DNA of 64,000 nucleotides from Robiginitomaculum sp. (GTDB lineage: Bacteria > Pseudomonadota > Alphaproteobacteria > Caulobacterales > Maricaulaceae): assembly GCA_002733495.1 (NCBI GenBank), contig NVVV01000001.1, positions 24,158-88,157 of the forward strand. The letters run 5' to 3'. The notes under the pieces were generated by a model. That model had not been told where the DNA came from. It ran no database searches and worked only from the letters and a program-made list of their open reading frames with translations. The position numbers and the translations under genes are program-made. Positions 26,014 to 36,649 of the stretch are shown in pieces (position 1 is the stretch's first letter; every line of letters starts with the position of its first letter).

Positions 26014-28193
26014 TCGGTATGGTCCCCGGACTGAACATAGGGTGATTGATCGTGCTTTAGGGCGCTGCCGCGCCCGGAAAGTGACGGATTGGTCATAAAA
26101 TAGGTGTGGGCACTAAAGGGCTTGTCTATGCCGGACGTATCAACCCGTTTAAACTGCCCATCGCCCTGCATGATCCAGCTCTGGGCCTGATCCTGCAAAT
26201 TGATCACCATGATCTGGTTTAAAACCTGACGGTGCACGGTGGGATTCTGAATGGGGCACAGCACCTCAACCCGGCGATTTAAATTGCGCGGCATCCAGTC
26301 CGCAGATGATATAAACACCAGCACCGATGTAGACGGCATGGCCTTGCCATTGGCAAAACAGGCAATGCGCGAATGCTCCAAAAACCGGCCAATAATACTT
26401 TTGACGCGAATATTTTCGGATAGACCGGGCACGCCGGGGCGCAAACAGCAAATCCCCCGGATTACCAGTTCAATGGGCACGCCTGCCCCGCTGGCCGCAT
26501 AAAGGGCATCAATCACCTGACCATCCACCAGGGCATTCAACTTCACCCAAATGCCGCTCGGCTTGCCGGCACGGGCATTATCGGCCTCCGCAGCGATAAG
26601 GCGCAATAATGTGGATTTGCAATTTAGCGGCGACAGCGCAATGCGTTCCAGCGCTTCGGGCTGGGCATAGCCGGTGATATAGTTAAACACGCGCCCGGCA
26701 TCGCGGCCAAAGGCCGGGTCGGCGGTAAAGAGAGATAAATCCGTATATATTCTGGCCGTCACCGGGTGGTAATTGCCCGTGCCAAAATGCGTATAGGTAC
26801 GCAATTGGTCGCCCTCACGGCGCACCACAAGGCTGATTTTGGCGTGGGTTTTCCACTCTATAAAGCCGTAAACCACTTGCACACCGGCGCGTTCCAGCGC
26901 CCGGGCGAGATTCAGATTGGTTTCTTCGTCAAAGCGCGCTTTTAGCTCGATCAGGGCGGTGACGTTTTTGCCCGCCTCCGCCGCCGCAATCAATGCGGCC
27001 ACAATGGGTGAGCTTTTGGAGGTACGATACAGCGTTTGTTTAATCGTCACCACATTCGGGTCGGCCACGGCCTGGCGCAAAAACTGCACCATCACATCAA
27101 AGGATTCATAAGGGTGGTGGATCAGAATGTCTTTTTCGCGGATCGCGGCAAAGCAATCGCCGCCATGGTCACGAATGCGCTCAGGGAAGCGCGGCTCAAA
27201 AGGTGGGAATTGCAAATCCTGACGCTCGGGCACTATCAACTGGTCAAGCTGGCTAATTCCCAAAATACCATCAACCGGGGCCACATCGCGATGATTGGCC
27301 CCCAATTGCTCTATGATGAACTGGCGCAAGCTATTCGGTGTGCTGGCGTCAAATTTTACCCGCACGACAACGCCCCGACGGCGTTCGCGGATCATGCTTT
27401 CAAACTGGCGAACCAGATCTTCGGCCTCTTCCTCAATATCAATATCGCTGTCACGCAACAGGCGAAAGGCCCCTGTCTCCTCGACGATATAGCTCGGGAA
27501 AATATCCTTGAAGAATAAAGCCAACACCGATTCCAGCGGCACATGGTGCTTGATCGCTGCGCCGTCTTTTGCCTGCCCCTGCAACGTCAAAAACCGGGGC
27601 ACACCCGTGGGAATGGGCACCAGGGCATTCATCGGCTTGCCATCACTGGCGCGGCGTAACTTTAGCACCAGCGCAAAACCCAGATTAGGAATGAAGGGAA
27701 AGGGGTGCGCCGGATCGATGGCCAAAGGGGTAATCAGCGAAAATATCTGGGCGATAAAAAGCGCGTGCAATTGCTTGCGGTCGTCGTCGCCAAGTTCTTC
27801 GGCATTGGTGACACAAACACCAGCGCCATTGAGTTGCGGCACGAGTTCACGCCAGATGCGTTGCTGGTCCTGCATCAAGCGGGCCGCTTCTTGGTTAATG
27901 CGTTCCAATTGCTCGGCGGGGGTCAGGCCATCCTGACTTTTCCGGCTAACGCCAGCGCGAATTTGCGCTCGCAAACCGGCAACGCGGACCATGTAGAACT
28001 CATCCAGATTAGACCCGGATATGGAGAGAAAGCGTAAGCGTTCCAACAAAGGGTGGCACGAGTTTTCGGCTTCCTGCAAGACACGCGTGTTAAATTGCAG
28101 CCAGCTTAGCTCGCGATTTAAAAACCGTGCAGGCGCGGTCAGCAGATCCTTGCTGGCCTCAGTGTTTGCTGTGCTGTTTTCTTGATGCGCCAT
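26010..28193 (-). CDS. ppk1: Polyphosphate kinase 1
   Basis: Reversibly polymerises the gamma-phosphate of ATP into polyphosphate. It is 727 residues with the four PPK1 domains. [15 protein letters not shown] is the standard beginning. The phosphohistidine motif [12 protein letters not shown] and the second histidine motif [11 protein letters not shown] are both intact. It lies 2 bases after hdaA and is coupled to ppx. Confidence 0.96.
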   Translation of the reverse strand: MAHQENSTANTEASKDLLTAPARFLNRELSWLQFNTRVLQEAENSCHPLLERLRFLSISGSNLDEFYMVRVAGLRAQIRAGVSRKSQDGLTPAEQLERINQEAARLMQDQQRIWRELVPQLNGAGVCVTNAEELGDDDRKQLHALFIAQIFSLITPLAIDPAHPFPFIPNLGFALVLKLRRASDGKPMNALVPIPTGVPRFLTLQGQAKDGAAIKHHVPLESVLALFFKDIFPSYIVEETGAFRLLRDSDIDIEEEAEDLVRQFESMIRERRRGVVVRVKFDASTPNSLRQFIIEQLGANHRDVAPVDGILGISQLDQLIVPERQDLQFPPFEPRFPERIRDHGGDCFAAIREKDILIHHPYESFDVMVQFLRQAVADPNVVTIKQTLYRTSKSSPIVAALIAAAEAGKNVTALIELKARFDEETNLNLARALERAGVQVVYGFIEWKTHAKISLVVRREGDQLRTYTHFGTGNYHPVTARIYTDLSLFTADPAFGRDAGRVFNYITGYAQPEALERIALSPLNCKSTLLRLIAAEADNARAGKPSGIWVKLNALVDGQVIDALYAASGAGVPIELVIRGICCLRPGVPGLSENIRVKSIIGRFLEHSRIACFANGKAMPSTSVLVFISSADWMPRNLNRRVEVLCPIQNPTVHRQVLNQIMVINLQDQAQSWIMQGDGQFKRVDTSGIDKPFSAHTYFMTNPSLSGRGSALKHDQSPYVQSGDHTE

Positions 28194-28195
28194 CC

Positions 28196-28861
28196 CTAAG
28201 TTGTTTCTTCCTGTTCAATCTCTGCCATAACGGTCCGTACCAGCGGCAGGCGAATATTCTGTTTCAGATCATGCCCTTTTGCGTGGATACGTTCAACGGT
28301 CGTCAATGCCGCAGCCGTCGAGCGCTCCATACGCGATAAAAGATAGTCAATCACCGGCTGGTTCACCGCGATTTGTCGATCAGTAAACAGCTTTCTTAAC
28401 ACCCCGGTCAGCACCACATCATCCGGTTCATCAATGGCAATGGTAGGCATGGCGGCAAGGCGCGATGTTAAATCCGGCAAAGTGTTTGGCCATTGGCGCG
28501 GCGCGTGCATGCTGGTCAGCAAGACATGCACCTCACCGGCTGCGGCCGCATTAATCAGGCGAAACAAGGCCGTTTCGTCCAGGCCTGTGGGCAGGTCTTC
28601 GATATAGAGACATCCGCGCAGCGTGCGCGACAAATGCGCCAGATCATACTGAACCGCACCCGTGTCTTCGGCCCATAATTGCGTCAAATGCGATTTACCA
28701 CACCCCGAAGGGCCGGTCAGCGCCAACAGACCGCCGGCCCAGTCTTTCCATGCCGCCAGGGCTTTGCGCGCCTGCGCATTACTTTGTCCCTCGACAAAGG
28801 TTTCTCGGCGGTAAGCCCCGCCTTTGGGTGCCAGATCGAGCCAGAGTTGACGGGTTTGCAC
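28196..28861 (-). CDS. DnaA-related replication regulator HdaA
   Basis: A 221-residue protein homologous to the AAA+ part of DnaA. The Walker A motif [10 protein letters not shown] is at 50-59, a Walker B-like CLYIEDLP at about 84-91 and a sensor 2 region at the C-terminus. In alphaproteobacteria HdaA with the beta clamp stimulates ATP hydrolysis by DnaA and limits initiation. The N-terminal QLWLDL resembles the clamp-binding peptide of Hda proteins. It sits between DUF2066 and ppk1, a common arrangement. Confidence 0.9.
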   Translation of the reverse strand: MQTRQLWLDLAPKGGAYRRETFVEGQSNAQARKALAAWKDWAGGLLALTGPSGCGKSHLTQLWAEDTGAVQYDLAHLSRTLRGCLYIEDLPTGLDETALFRLINAAAAGEVHVLLTSMHAPRQWPNTLPDLTSRLAAMPTIAIDEPDDVVLTGVLRKLFTDRQIAVNQPVIDYLLSRMERSTAAALTTVERIHAKGHDLKQNIRLPLVRTVMAEIEQEETT

Positions 28862-28884
28862 AACACCACCTTCAAAATTTAAAA

Positions 28885-30000
28885 TTATTGAATACGGGCA
28901 ACCAGACCAATGTCTTCATTGCCAAGCGCAATGCCTTTTTGCGCTAATCGCCGGGCCAATTGCTCTTCGCTGCCGATATAGCGCAAGGTCAGTAAAGCCC
29001 CATCATAGCTAAGGGCATCAAGACGGGCCTCCTCTACCAGAGCCACACCGCCAAGCGCATCGCGCAGGCGCTGCCATTCATCCAGACCATTATATAACGC
29101 CGTCAGACGGACGCTTTGGCGCTCTTTACCGCGCACAATGGCCTTATGCTTCCAACTGGTATCAAGGGTTTGTGCCAAATTATCTGCGGCCAAAAACAAA
29201 GCCCGGGACAGCTTGTCAGACCGTGGGGTGTTATATTCCGCCTCGCCCTCAAAGCGGCCCATATCCACCACGGCCTCAATCCCCATGTCACCAACCACAA
29301 CGCGGCGCACATCCATGCGCACATGGGCGGGGCCATCTTGCAGAGCCGACGCCACAATCACCTCGCGTACGCCGACATTGGTCGCCATCGTGCTGAGCAA
29401 GCCTGTATCTAATTGTGCCAAACGCCAGGCCAGCAATGAAAGCTCATCCTCATCCGTGGCATTCATGCCCTCCGTGGCAAGGCGCAAAGGCACCAGGTGA
29501 TTCTGGAAAGCCGGGCGTTTTAAAACGCGCGCCAAAGGATTATCTGTATGCAGAACCGGCTTGCCTTCATCATCCTTCCAGAGTGCAACAATAAGGACCG
29601 GCGTCGCCTGACTTTCCACAAAGGGAAGCCCTTGCACCCGCAGGAAAGCGCGCACCAGCGCAGCGTCAAAGGTGACACTTAATTCACCCAAATAGCGCGA
29701 GCGGCTACGTTTTTCCTTGGCAATGCCAATCCCGGCCACCAATTGTTCAGCAATATCTTCGGTAATGACCAATGGAGGGTCCAGCGCCAGTCTATCTGAT
29801 GGCAAAGTCAGCCGGTCCAGCAATAGATATGTGGCATCCAGCGTACCGACACGTATGGCCTGTTCGCGGGCCTTGGTGACATTGCGGCCATAGGCATCAA
29901 TGCGCACCCCGGTAATTTCAAAGGGATTGCCAGCAAAGGCACAAGGCGCCGTCAGTAAAACGGCCATCCCTGCCAGCATTTTCAACACGCTTCGTATCAT
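28885..30000 (-). CDS. DUF2066 exported protein
   Basis: A 371-residue protein starting at the ATG at 30000, which gives a proper signal peptide (hydrophobic core then APCAFAG); the longer frame to 30090 lacks one. The mature part has the DUF2066 pattern, with VTKAREQAIRVG near the N-terminus and repeated beta-alpha segments. It is probably periplasmic; function unknown. It is regularly found next to hdaA and purM in alphaproteobacteria, and diverges from purM here over 128 bases. Confidence 0.83.
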   Translation of the reverse strand: MIRSVLKMLAGMAVLLTAPCAFAGNPFEITGVRIDAYGRNVTKAREQAIRVGTLDATYLLLDRLTLPSDRLALDPPLVITEDIAEQLVAGIGIAKEKRSRSRYLGELSVTFDAALVRAFLRVQGLPFVESQATPVLIVALWKDDEGKPVLHTDNPLARVLKRPAFQNHLVPLRLATEGMNATDEDELSLLAWRLAQLDTGLLSTMATNVGVREVIVASALQDGPAHVRMDVRRVVVGDMGIEAVVDMGRFEGEAEYNTPRSDKLSRALFLAADNLAQTLDTSWKHKAIVRGKERQSVRLTALYNGLDEWQRLRDALGGVALVEEARLDALSYDGALLTLRYIGSEEQLARRLAQKGIALGNEDIGLVARIQ

Positions 30001-30128
30001 TACTGTTCTCACAAACATTACACTGAACCAGGGTCTAATATACACGGTTGTCACAACAGAATGAAAGCCGCCTATTGCGTCTATTCTCACATTAGGCTTT
30101 TAAGGGAGCGTGTGAAAGGAATCAGCCA

Positions 30129-31160
30129 ATGGTCAAAAAAAAACAAAATGGTCTTAGCTATGCCCAGGCCGGTGTTGATATAAACGCCGGTGATGCCCTG
30201 GTGGCGAGACTGCGCACCCTAACCAAAGCCACCATGCGCCCCGGTGCGGATACAGGGCTTGGCGGTTTTGGCGGCGCGTTTGATCTAAAAGCTGCCGGAT
30301 TTAACGACCCGATCCTGATTTCAGGGACCGATGGCGTGGGAACGAAGCTCAAAGTGGCGGTAGAGAGCGGGCTAACCGGCACAGTGGGCATCGACCTTGT
30401 GGCTATGTGCGTCAATGATGTCTTGGCGCAAGGTGCTGAACCTTTGTTTTTTCTGGATTACTTTGCATGCGGACAGTTAAACCCCGAGGCCGCAGCCACA
30501 GTCATTGCCGGCATTGCTGATGGCTGTGTTAATGCAGGCTGTGCTCTGATCGGCGGCGAAACGGCGGAAATGCCGGGCATGTATTCGGGGGATGACTTTG
30601 ATCTAGCCGGTTTTGTTGTTGGCGCGGCTGAGCGCGATCAGATATTACCACAAAAGGACCATATGCACGCCGGTGATGCGCTGATTGCACTGGCATCATC
30701 TGGCCCGCATTCCAATGGATATTCCCTGATCCGTGCCGTGGTGAAACTTGCCGGGCTAGACTGGGATGCCCCATCACCTTTTGCATCCGGAAAAACTCTG
30801 GGCGAATCGTTGATGACACCGACGCGTATTTATGTGCGCTCGCTGTCACCTCTCCTGCGTAGTGGAATAATCAAGGGCCTGGCTCATATCACGGGCGGCG
30901 GCCTTATTGAGAACCCGCCACGTATGCTGCCCGCGCACCTGCAAGCCAATATTGATGATGATAGCTGGCAATGGCCGGACGTTTTTAACTGGCTGGCCCA
31001 AACAGGCGGGGTTAGAACCCACGAAATGCGGCGAACATTTAATTGCGGCATTGGTATGCTTTGCGTCGTAGCAAAGGAAGATGCCAGCGCCGTAGTTCAG
31101 GACTTGTGTGCGACAGGAGAAACCGCCTGGATTGCCGGTAAACTCGGAGAAAAGGCCTGA
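30129..31160 (+). CDS. purM: Phosphoribosylformylglycinamidine cyclo-ligase
   Basis: Makes AIR from FGAM and ATP, fifth step of purine synthesis. It is 343 residues. YAQAGVDINAGD is the usual start; SGTDGVGTKLK (58-68), MCVNDVLAQGAEPLFFLDYFA and GGETAEMPGMY are intact. The purM stop and purN start share one base, so the two are coupled. Confidence 0.97.
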   Translation: MVKKKQNGLSYAQAGVDINAGDALVARLRTLTKATMRPGADTGLGGFGGAFDLKAAGFNDPILISGTDGVGTKLKVAVESGLTGTVGIDLVAMCVNDVLAQGAEPLFFLDYFACGQLNPEAAATVIAGIADGCVNAGCALIGGETAEMPGMYSGDDFDLAGFVVGAAERDQILPQKDHMHAGDALIALASSGPHSNGYSLIRAVVKLAGLDWDAPSPFASGKTLGESLMTPTRIYVRSLSPLLRSGIIKGLAHITGGGLIENPPRMLPAHLQANIDDDSWQWPDVFNWLAQTGGVRTHEMRRTFNCGIGMLCVVAKEDASAVVQDLCATGETAWIAGKLGEKA

Positions 31161-31807
31161 TGAGCTTGCCGGTTGCTGTGCTGATTTCGGGGCGTGGCTC
31201 AAATATGAAGGCCTTGCTGGAGGCCTGTTCCAAGCCTGAGTTCCCGGCGCATATCGCCCTGGTTATTTCCAATAATAATGACGCATATGGCATTGATATT
31301 GCACATGAATATGGTGTGAAAACAGAAATACTTTCTCACAAGCATTATGATAGTCGGGCAGAGTTTGATGCCGCCCTTGATCGGTGCCTGATGGCCAATG
31401 ATGTCAAGATGGTATGTCTGGCTGGCTTTATGCGCTTGCTGGGCCGTGAGTTCGTGGAGAATTGGAACGGAAAGCTGATTAATGTCCACCCCTCTTTGCT
31501 ACCGGCCTTCAAAGGTCTGGATACTCATGCCCGGGCCTTGGAAAAAGGTGTAAAACTACACGGGTGTACGGTTCACTATGTCAGCCCGGAAATGGATGAG
31601 GGACCGATTATTGGTCAGGCCGCCATACCCGTACGTTATGGCGATGACAAAGCTACACTGGCTGACCGGGTTCTTGAGGCAGAGCACCAGCTTTACCCTG
31701 CCTGCCTTGAGTCGCTGGCTTTGGGGCAAATTACACTGAAGAATGGTCGGGTAATTGTTTCTCTGGTGCCGGGTTCTGCGGCAAAAATACTACTTAACCG
31801 GGAATAG
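31160..31807 (+). CDS. purN: Phosphoribosylglycinamide formyltransferase
   Basis: Formylates GAR with 10-formyl-THF. It is 215 residues. SGRGSNMKALLEA (10-22) binds the phosphate. The catalytic set is N in NVHPSLLPAF with its His, and D in EMDEGPIIGQA. It follows purM with a one-base overlap. Confidence 0.96.
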   Translation: MSLPVAVLISGRGSNMKALLEACSKPEFPAHIALVISNNNDAYGIDIAHEYGVKTEILSHKHYDSRAEFDAALDRCLMANDVKMVCLAGFMRLLGREFVENWNGKLINVHPSLLPAFKGLDTHARALEKGVKLHGCTVHYVSPEMDEGPIIGQAAIPVRYGDDKATLADRVLEAEHQLYPACLESLALGQITLKNGRVIVSLVPGSAAKILLNRE

Positions 31808-31979
31808 TCATAAAAACCGTGCATTAACGTGTTCAAAATGTCACATTGCCAACGGAAGTTCCGTAAATTTAACCGCACAATATGGCATTTTGTCGTGTCC
31901 GGGCATAGAAGTCGGCATCCCTAACCGCATTCAGGCGGCCAGCGAAATACTGGCTTGTCAAAACAGGAATTTATCTCTC

Positions 31980-34205
31980 ATGAACATTTCATCCAAAAAT
32001 AACCTAGGGCGCTTTGGTGGCGCTGTCAGCGTTGCCGCTCTGGCCCTTTCCGGTGCTCTGGCTATTCCGGCCACCGCCCAGGAGGTCACCAATGATAATG
32101 GCCTCGACGTTATTATCGTGACCGCGCAAAAACGCGCTGAGAACATCCAGGATGTGCCAATTTCGATCAGCACTATGGATGGTGACAATCTGGACAATAT
32201 TCTTTCTGGTGGTGATGACATTCTGGCCCTGTCCGGCCGCATCCCCAGTCTGAACATTGAATCTTCAAACGGTCGTGTTGCCCCGCGTTTCTATATTCGT
32301 GGTCTGGGCAATACAGACTTTGATCTGGCCGCTTCTCAGCCCGTATCCGTGATCATGGACGACGTGGTGATGGAAAATGTAGCACTGAAAAGCTTCCCGT
32401 TGTTTGATATTGCTCAGGTTGAAGTTCTGCGCGGCCCTCAAGGCACATTGTTTGGTCGTAATACCACCGCTGGTATCGTCAAGTTTGACTCCGTTCGCCC
32501 GAGTGATGAGTTCTCGGCAAACGGTTCAGTTTCCTGGGGCCGTTACAACACCGTTCGTGCGACAGGCGCGGTTGGCGGTGCGCTGATTGAAAACAAATTA
32601 TCCATGCGTATTTCTGCGCTATACACCCAGCGTGACAACTGGATTGATAACGGCTTTACGAACGAAAATAACGTTTTGGGCGGCTATGAAGACGTTGCCG
32701 GTCGTCTGCAATTGCTTTTCACACCAACAGAGAACTTTAGCGCTCTTGTGATTGCTCAGGCCCGCTCGCTTGACGGGAATTCTGCAACATTATTCCGTGC
32801 TAACATTTTCGATGCTGGCAGCAATCGCCTGAATAACAACTTTGTGCGAGACACCGTCTTTTTTGATGGCGGCAACAACAATGCGCAAAGCTATGACAAT
32901 GCCGGCCTGACCCTGAAAATGGAGTACGAAACAGACGCGGTTACGTTTACCTCCATCTCTTCCCTTCAAACAGTTGATGGGTCAAGTATTGGTGATATTG
33001 ATGGCGGTTTTGGCGCTGTCTTCCTGCCAGGCGGCGGCGGCCCTGGCTTCATCCCCTTCCCGTCAACGACTGAAGGGTCGATCAAGAATCACAACCAACG
33101 GACCCAGGAATTCCGCGTGGCCAGCAATGGCAGTGGCCCTGCCAAGTGGCAGGCTGGTGCGTATTACTTCAACATGGACCTGGACCTGGGGACAAACCCA
33201 TTCTTTGTTCCTGAAACGGTACTGAAGCAGTCCAATAACACTTGGGCTATTTTCGGTCAGGGCAGCTATGATCTTTCCGATCAGTTCACGGTTACCGCCG
33301 GTGTTCGTTATACCGAAGATAAAAAGCGCCTTGGGGCGATCGCCACTAACTTCCCGATTTCAGAAGTGAACATTAAAGGCAGCAAAGTTAGCTGGGACGT
33401 TAGCGGTACCTATGCGGCCTCTGACACCCTGAACCTTTACGCCCGCGCGGCCCGTGGTTTCCGCGCCCCGTCAATTCAGGGTCGCGATGTTGCTTTCTTT
33501 GGCCAGCCGTCAACGGCCCGCTCCGAAACCATCGATTCCATTGAAACTGGTTTCAAATCGGAACTGCTGGAAAACACCCTGCGCCTTAATGCTGATGTCT
33601 ATTACTACCGCATCAAAAATATGCAGCTAACGGCTATTGGCGGTGCTGGGAACTTCAACCAGTTGATCAACGCCAAAAAAGGCATTGGTTATGGCTTTGA
33701 ATCTGATCTGGAATGGCTGGCGGCTGACAATTTTGTCATCACGGCCGGGTTTGCCTACAACAAGACAGAGTTTCGCGATCCGAACCTTGCTGTTCCGGTT
33801 TGTGGTTCTGGTCTGTGTACGCCACTTGATCCACTGGATGCCAACGGCAACGCCCTTGTTTCAGGCAACCCGTTCCCTCAGGCACCAAAAATTACGGGTA
33901 ACTTCACAGCCCGTTATTCGGTGCCTGCTGGCGATAATGGCGAACTCTATGCCTTCACTGACTGGTTAATTCAGGGCAAGACCAATTTCTTCCTTTATGA
34001 ATCTGCTGAGTTTAAATCCAGTGGAAACTTTGAAGGCGGCTTGCGTGCAGGGTATCTGCGCCATGATGACTCCCTTGATGTGTCGTTTTATGTGCGCAAC
34101 ATCACCAATGAAAATAATGTCATTGGCGGGATCGACTTTAACAATCTGACGGGCTTTACCAAAGGCCCGCGCACTTTCGGCCTGACGGTTTCCGTTCGCC
34201 GGTAA
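31980..34205 (+). CDS. TonB-dependent outer-membrane receptor
   Basis: A 741-residue receptor. A signal peptide (about 1-33, ending ATAQ) is followed by a TonB-box-like VIIVTAQKR, the plug domain (VEVLRGPQGTLFGRNTTAG) and a 22-strand barrel ending in a charged VSVRR rather than the usual aromatic residue. The ATG at 31980 is chosen because earlier in-frame starts would extend into purN and bury the signal peptide. The substrate is unknown; the sequence resembles the large generic IroN/FecA-like group with DVPIS. A strong terminator follows. Confidence 0.92.
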   Translation: MNISSKNNLGRFGGAVSVAALALSGALAIPATAQEVTNDNGLDVIIVTAQKRAENIQDVPISISTMDGDNLDNILSGGDDILALSGRIPSLNIESSNGRVAPRFYIRGLGNTDFDLAASQPVSVIMDDVVMENVALKSFPLFDIAQVEVLRGPQGTLFGRNTTAGIVKFDSVRPSDEFSANGSVSWGRYNTVRATGAVGGALIENKLSMRISALYTQRDNWIDNGFTNENNVLGGYEDVAGRLQLLFTPTENFSALVIAQARSLDGNSATLFRANIFDAGSNRLNNNFVRDTVFFDGGNNNAQSYDNAGLTLKMEYETDAVTFTSISSLQTVDGSSIGDIDGGFGAVFLPGGGGPGFIPFPSTTEGSIKNHNQRTQEFRVASNGSGPAKWQAGAYYFNMDLDLGTNPFFVPETVLKQSNNTWAIFGQGSYDLSDQFTVTAGVRYTEDKKRLGAIATNFPISEVNIKGSKVSWDVSGTYAASDTLNLYARAARGFRAPSIQGRDVAFFGQPSTARSETIDSIETGFKSELLENTLRLNADVYYYRIKNMQLTAIGGAGNFNQLINAKKGIGYGFESDLEWLAADNFVITAGFAYNKTEFRDPNLAVPVCGSGLCTPLDPLDANGNALVSGNPFPQAPKITGNFTARYSVPAGDNGELYAFTDWLIQGKTNFFLYESAEFKSSGNFEGGLRAGYLRHDDSLDVSFYVRNITNENNVIGGIDFNNLTGFTKGPRTFGLTVSVRR

Positions 34206-34229
34206 GTTCTGATAACATAAACGTGATCA

Positions 34230-34258
34230 AAGGCCCGGTAGCATACCGGGCCTTTTTT
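34230..34258 (+). terminator. Rho-independent terminator after the TonB receptor
   Basis: A perfect 11-base-pair stem, AAGGCCCGGTA (34230-34240) with TACCGGGCCTT (34244-34254), has a 3-base loop and is followed by a run of T. It begins 24 bases after the stop codon of the receptor gene. Confidence 0.93.
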
Positions 34259-34320
34259 CTTGCCCCTGGCGGCCCTTCATGTTCTTTGTTTGTTTCATTT
34301 GCAAACATTGAGGTTCAAAC

Positions 34321-35031
34321 GTGATCACACTTTTTCAACCCCCACCCGGACTTGGCGCGGCCAATCCCAGCCCGTTTTGCATCAAGCTGGAGGTTTTGCT
34401 GAAAATGTCAGAACTTTCCTTTGATATAAAAATCGAGGGAAACCCAAGCAATGGCCCTACTGGCAAAATTCCCTTTATCAAGGATAATGGCAAGGCCTAT
34501 GGCGATTCTGGTCTGATCCAAACCCATCTGGAAAAAGAGTATAATATTGATTTCAATGCCGGTTTAAACGAGCGGCAAAAGGCTGATAGCCTGGCCTATA
34601 CACGCCTTGTGGACGAGCACCTTTATTGGGTGTTGGTCTATTCGCGCTGGATGGAAGATGAAAACTGGGCCATCTTGAAGCCTATGTTTTTTGGAAAATT
34701 ACCATTTCCCTTAAAACAGATCGTTCCTAATATTGCGCGGAAAAAATTGGCCAAGGCCCTGCATGGCCATGGAATTGGCCGCCATAACCGAGACACCATA
34801 TATGCGCTGGCCGCCGATGACCTGGCCGCCATTGCCGCCTTTCTTGGCGATCATGATTTTGCCTTTGGTGATACTCCCAAGGCCGTAGATGCGGCGCTGT
34901 ACGGGCAATTAAGCGGCATTATAGATGCACCGTTTGACACACCGCTAAAACGGGCGGCCATGTCTCATGACGTGCTGCCCGCCTATTGCGCCCGTATGCG
35001 GGCGCGTTTTTTCCCCGATCTTGATAAGTGA
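34321..35031 (+). CDS. Glutathione S-transferase family protein (FAX/metaxin-like)
   Basis: A 236-residue protein with an N-terminal thioredoxin-like GST domain. NPSPFCIKLEVLLKM (16-30) holds a Cys at the usual active-site helix. TGKIPFIKDNGKAYGDSGLI (48-67) has the cis-Pro and the Glu/Asp-Ser that bind the glutathione gamma-glutamyl. An all-helical C-terminal part follows. It resembles the failed-axon-connections / metaxin type. The start is GTG. Convergent with the TRAP genes. Substrate unknown. Confidence 0.82.
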   Translation: MITLFQPPPGLGAANPSPFCIKLEVLLKMSELSFDIKIEGNPSNGPTGKIPFIKDNGKAYGDSGLIQTHLEKEYNIDFNAGLNERQKADSLAYTRLVDEHLYWVLVYSRWMEDENWAILKPMFFGKLPFPLKQIVPNIARKKLAKALHGHGIGRHNRDTIYALAADDLAAIAAFLGDHDFAFGDTPKAVDAALYGQLSGIIDAPFDTPLKRAAMSHDVLPAYCARMRARFFPDLDK

Positions 35032-35044
35032 TCCAGAACAGGTC

Positions 35045-36646
35045 CTAGCCGTATATTAAATGCGGCAGGGCCGTGGCCAGTCCCGGGAACAGTGCGACCA
35101 GCGCCAGCACCACAATCTGAATGACCACAAATGGCATCGCACCGCGATATATATGCGCAGTGCGAACTTCTTTTGGCGCAACGCCGCGCAAATAGAATAG
35201 TGCAAAGCCAAAGGGCGGGGTCAGAAAGCTGGTTTGCAGATTAATGGCCATCATCACACCCAGCCAAATCGGATCAATGCCCATGCCCAACAAGATCGGG
35301 CCTACAATGGGCACCACCACAAAGGTGATCTCGATAAAGTCCAAAAAGAAGCCCAGAAAAAACATGACCAGCATCACTAGCACCACAGCCCGCACTGGGC
35401 CGCCGCCGCCCGACAGCAACAACCGCTCGACGCTGTCATCACCCCCAAGGCCCCGAAACACCAGACTGAAGAGCGTGGCCCCGATCAGGATCACAAACAC
35501 CATGGCGCTAATCTGCGCTGTGGACCGGCTGACAGCTTGTAAAACCTTCGTAGAGAACAAGCGCCATAAAGCCGTCAAAATCCCGCCAAGCGCTGGAATG
35601 ACCAGAAGAAAGGCCATCCCCTGCCCGGCTTTTTCCATCAAAGTGACATCGCTGCGCCCAAGGCGCAGATCCATCACCATGGCCAGTGCAATCATGGCCG
35701 CAAATGCCGCCGCACCGCCAAGAACGATTAGTCGTCCCCAATCGCGCTCTGGCTTTTGTGTATCTTCACGGGGGCTCATGCGGCTGGCCGCCAGAAACAG
35801 CGCACCCAGTGCCCCGACGCCTGCCGCTTCGGTCACATCGGCCAGACCGCCCAAAATAGAACCAAGCACAGAGAAGATCAGCAATAATGGTGGTAATAAC
35901 ACGCCTAGGATAGCCTTCAGGCTAGGCGGGCGATCGGCATTGCTCTTTACCGCTGGCGCCATATCGGGGCGAAAATAGGCCACCCCGACCATCCACAAAA
36001 GATAAAGAACCACCAGCAAAAGGCCCGGCAATATGGCCCCGGCAAAGAGATCACCAACAGAGATGGTGCGCGGCGCAAAATTGCCTGCGTCCAGTTGCGC
36101 GCGCTGATACGCATTGGAAATCACATCACCCAGCAAGACCAGCACAATAGAGGGTGGAATAATCTGGCCCAACGTGCCCGACGCGGCAATAGCGCCGCAC
36201 GAAAGCGACGGGGAATAACCATGGCGCAACATGGTGGGCAGGGATAGCAGGCCCATGGTGACCACAGTGGCCCCGACAATACCCGTGGAGGCAGCCAGCA
36301 AAGCCCCGACCAGAATGACCGAAATACCCAGCCCGCCGCGCATTTTTCCAAATAAACCAGCCATGGTTTCAAGTAGTTCTGCGGCAATATTCGAGCGTTC
36401 CAGCATGACACCCATGAACACAAAAAGCGGCACCGCCACCATCACCTGTCGGGTCATCACCCCGCCATAGATGCGATTGGGAAAAGCGCTGAGCAATGCC
36501 GCATCAAAATGCCCGGTCAGGATACCAATGCCGGCAAAAAGGAGCGCCACACCAGCCAGCGCAAAAGCTACCGGATAACCCGATAGCAGCACCAGAATAG
36601 CCACAGCAAACATAATCAAATCAAGATGGGCGAGCACGATATCCAT
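35045..36646 (-). CDS. TRAP transporter large permease (DctM type)
   Basis: A 533-residue, strongly hydrophobic protein that is the sodium-coupled transport subunit of a TRAP carrier. The family core is clear in YPVAFALAGVALLFAGIG, VPLFVFMGVMLERSNIA, ASTGIVGATVVTMGLL and the late IDPIWLGVMMAINLQTSFLTPPFG. It is about 100 residues longer than the standard DctM, from an added segment in the middle (about 270-360) seen in the TakP-type TRAP branch. Last gene of the run. Confidence 0.92.
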   Translation of the reverse strand: MDIVLAHLDLIMFAVAILVLLSGYPVAFALAGVALLFAGIGILTGHFDAALLSAFPNRIYGGVMTRQVMVAVPLFVFMGVMLERSNIAAELLETMAGLFGKMRGGLGISVILVGALLAASTGIVGATVVTMGLLSLPTMLRHGYSPSLSCGAIAASGTLGQIIPPSIVLVLLGDVISNAYQRAQLDAGNFAPRTISVGDLFAGAILPGLLLVVLYLLWMVGVAYFRPDMAPAVKSNADRPPSLKAILGVLLPPLLLIFSVLGSILGGLADVTEAAGVGALGALFLAASRMSPREDTQKPERDWGRLIVLGGAAAFAAMIALAMVMDLRLGRSDVTLMEKAGQGMAFLLVIPALGGILTALWRLFSTKVLQAVSRSTAQISAMVFVILIGATLFSLVFRGLGGDDSVERLLLSGGGGPVRAVVLVMLVMFFLGFFLDFIEITFVVVPIVGPILLGMGIDPIWLGVMMAINLQTSFLTPPFGFALFYLRGVAPKEVRTAHIYRGAMPFVVIQIVVLALVALFPGLATALPHLIYG

Positions 36647-36649
36647 CGT

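Noticed and set aside
31755-31979. A longer N-terminus for the TonB receptor beginning inside purN
   Set aside because: It would overlap purN by 53 bases and place 75 hydrophilic residues before a perfect signal peptide.
35244-35978. A 244-codon plus-strand frame opposite the TRAP large permease
   Set aside because: Antisense shadow of a GC-periodic membrane gene; the product is a low-complexity Pro/Arg/Thr-rich string with no membrane or domain signal.
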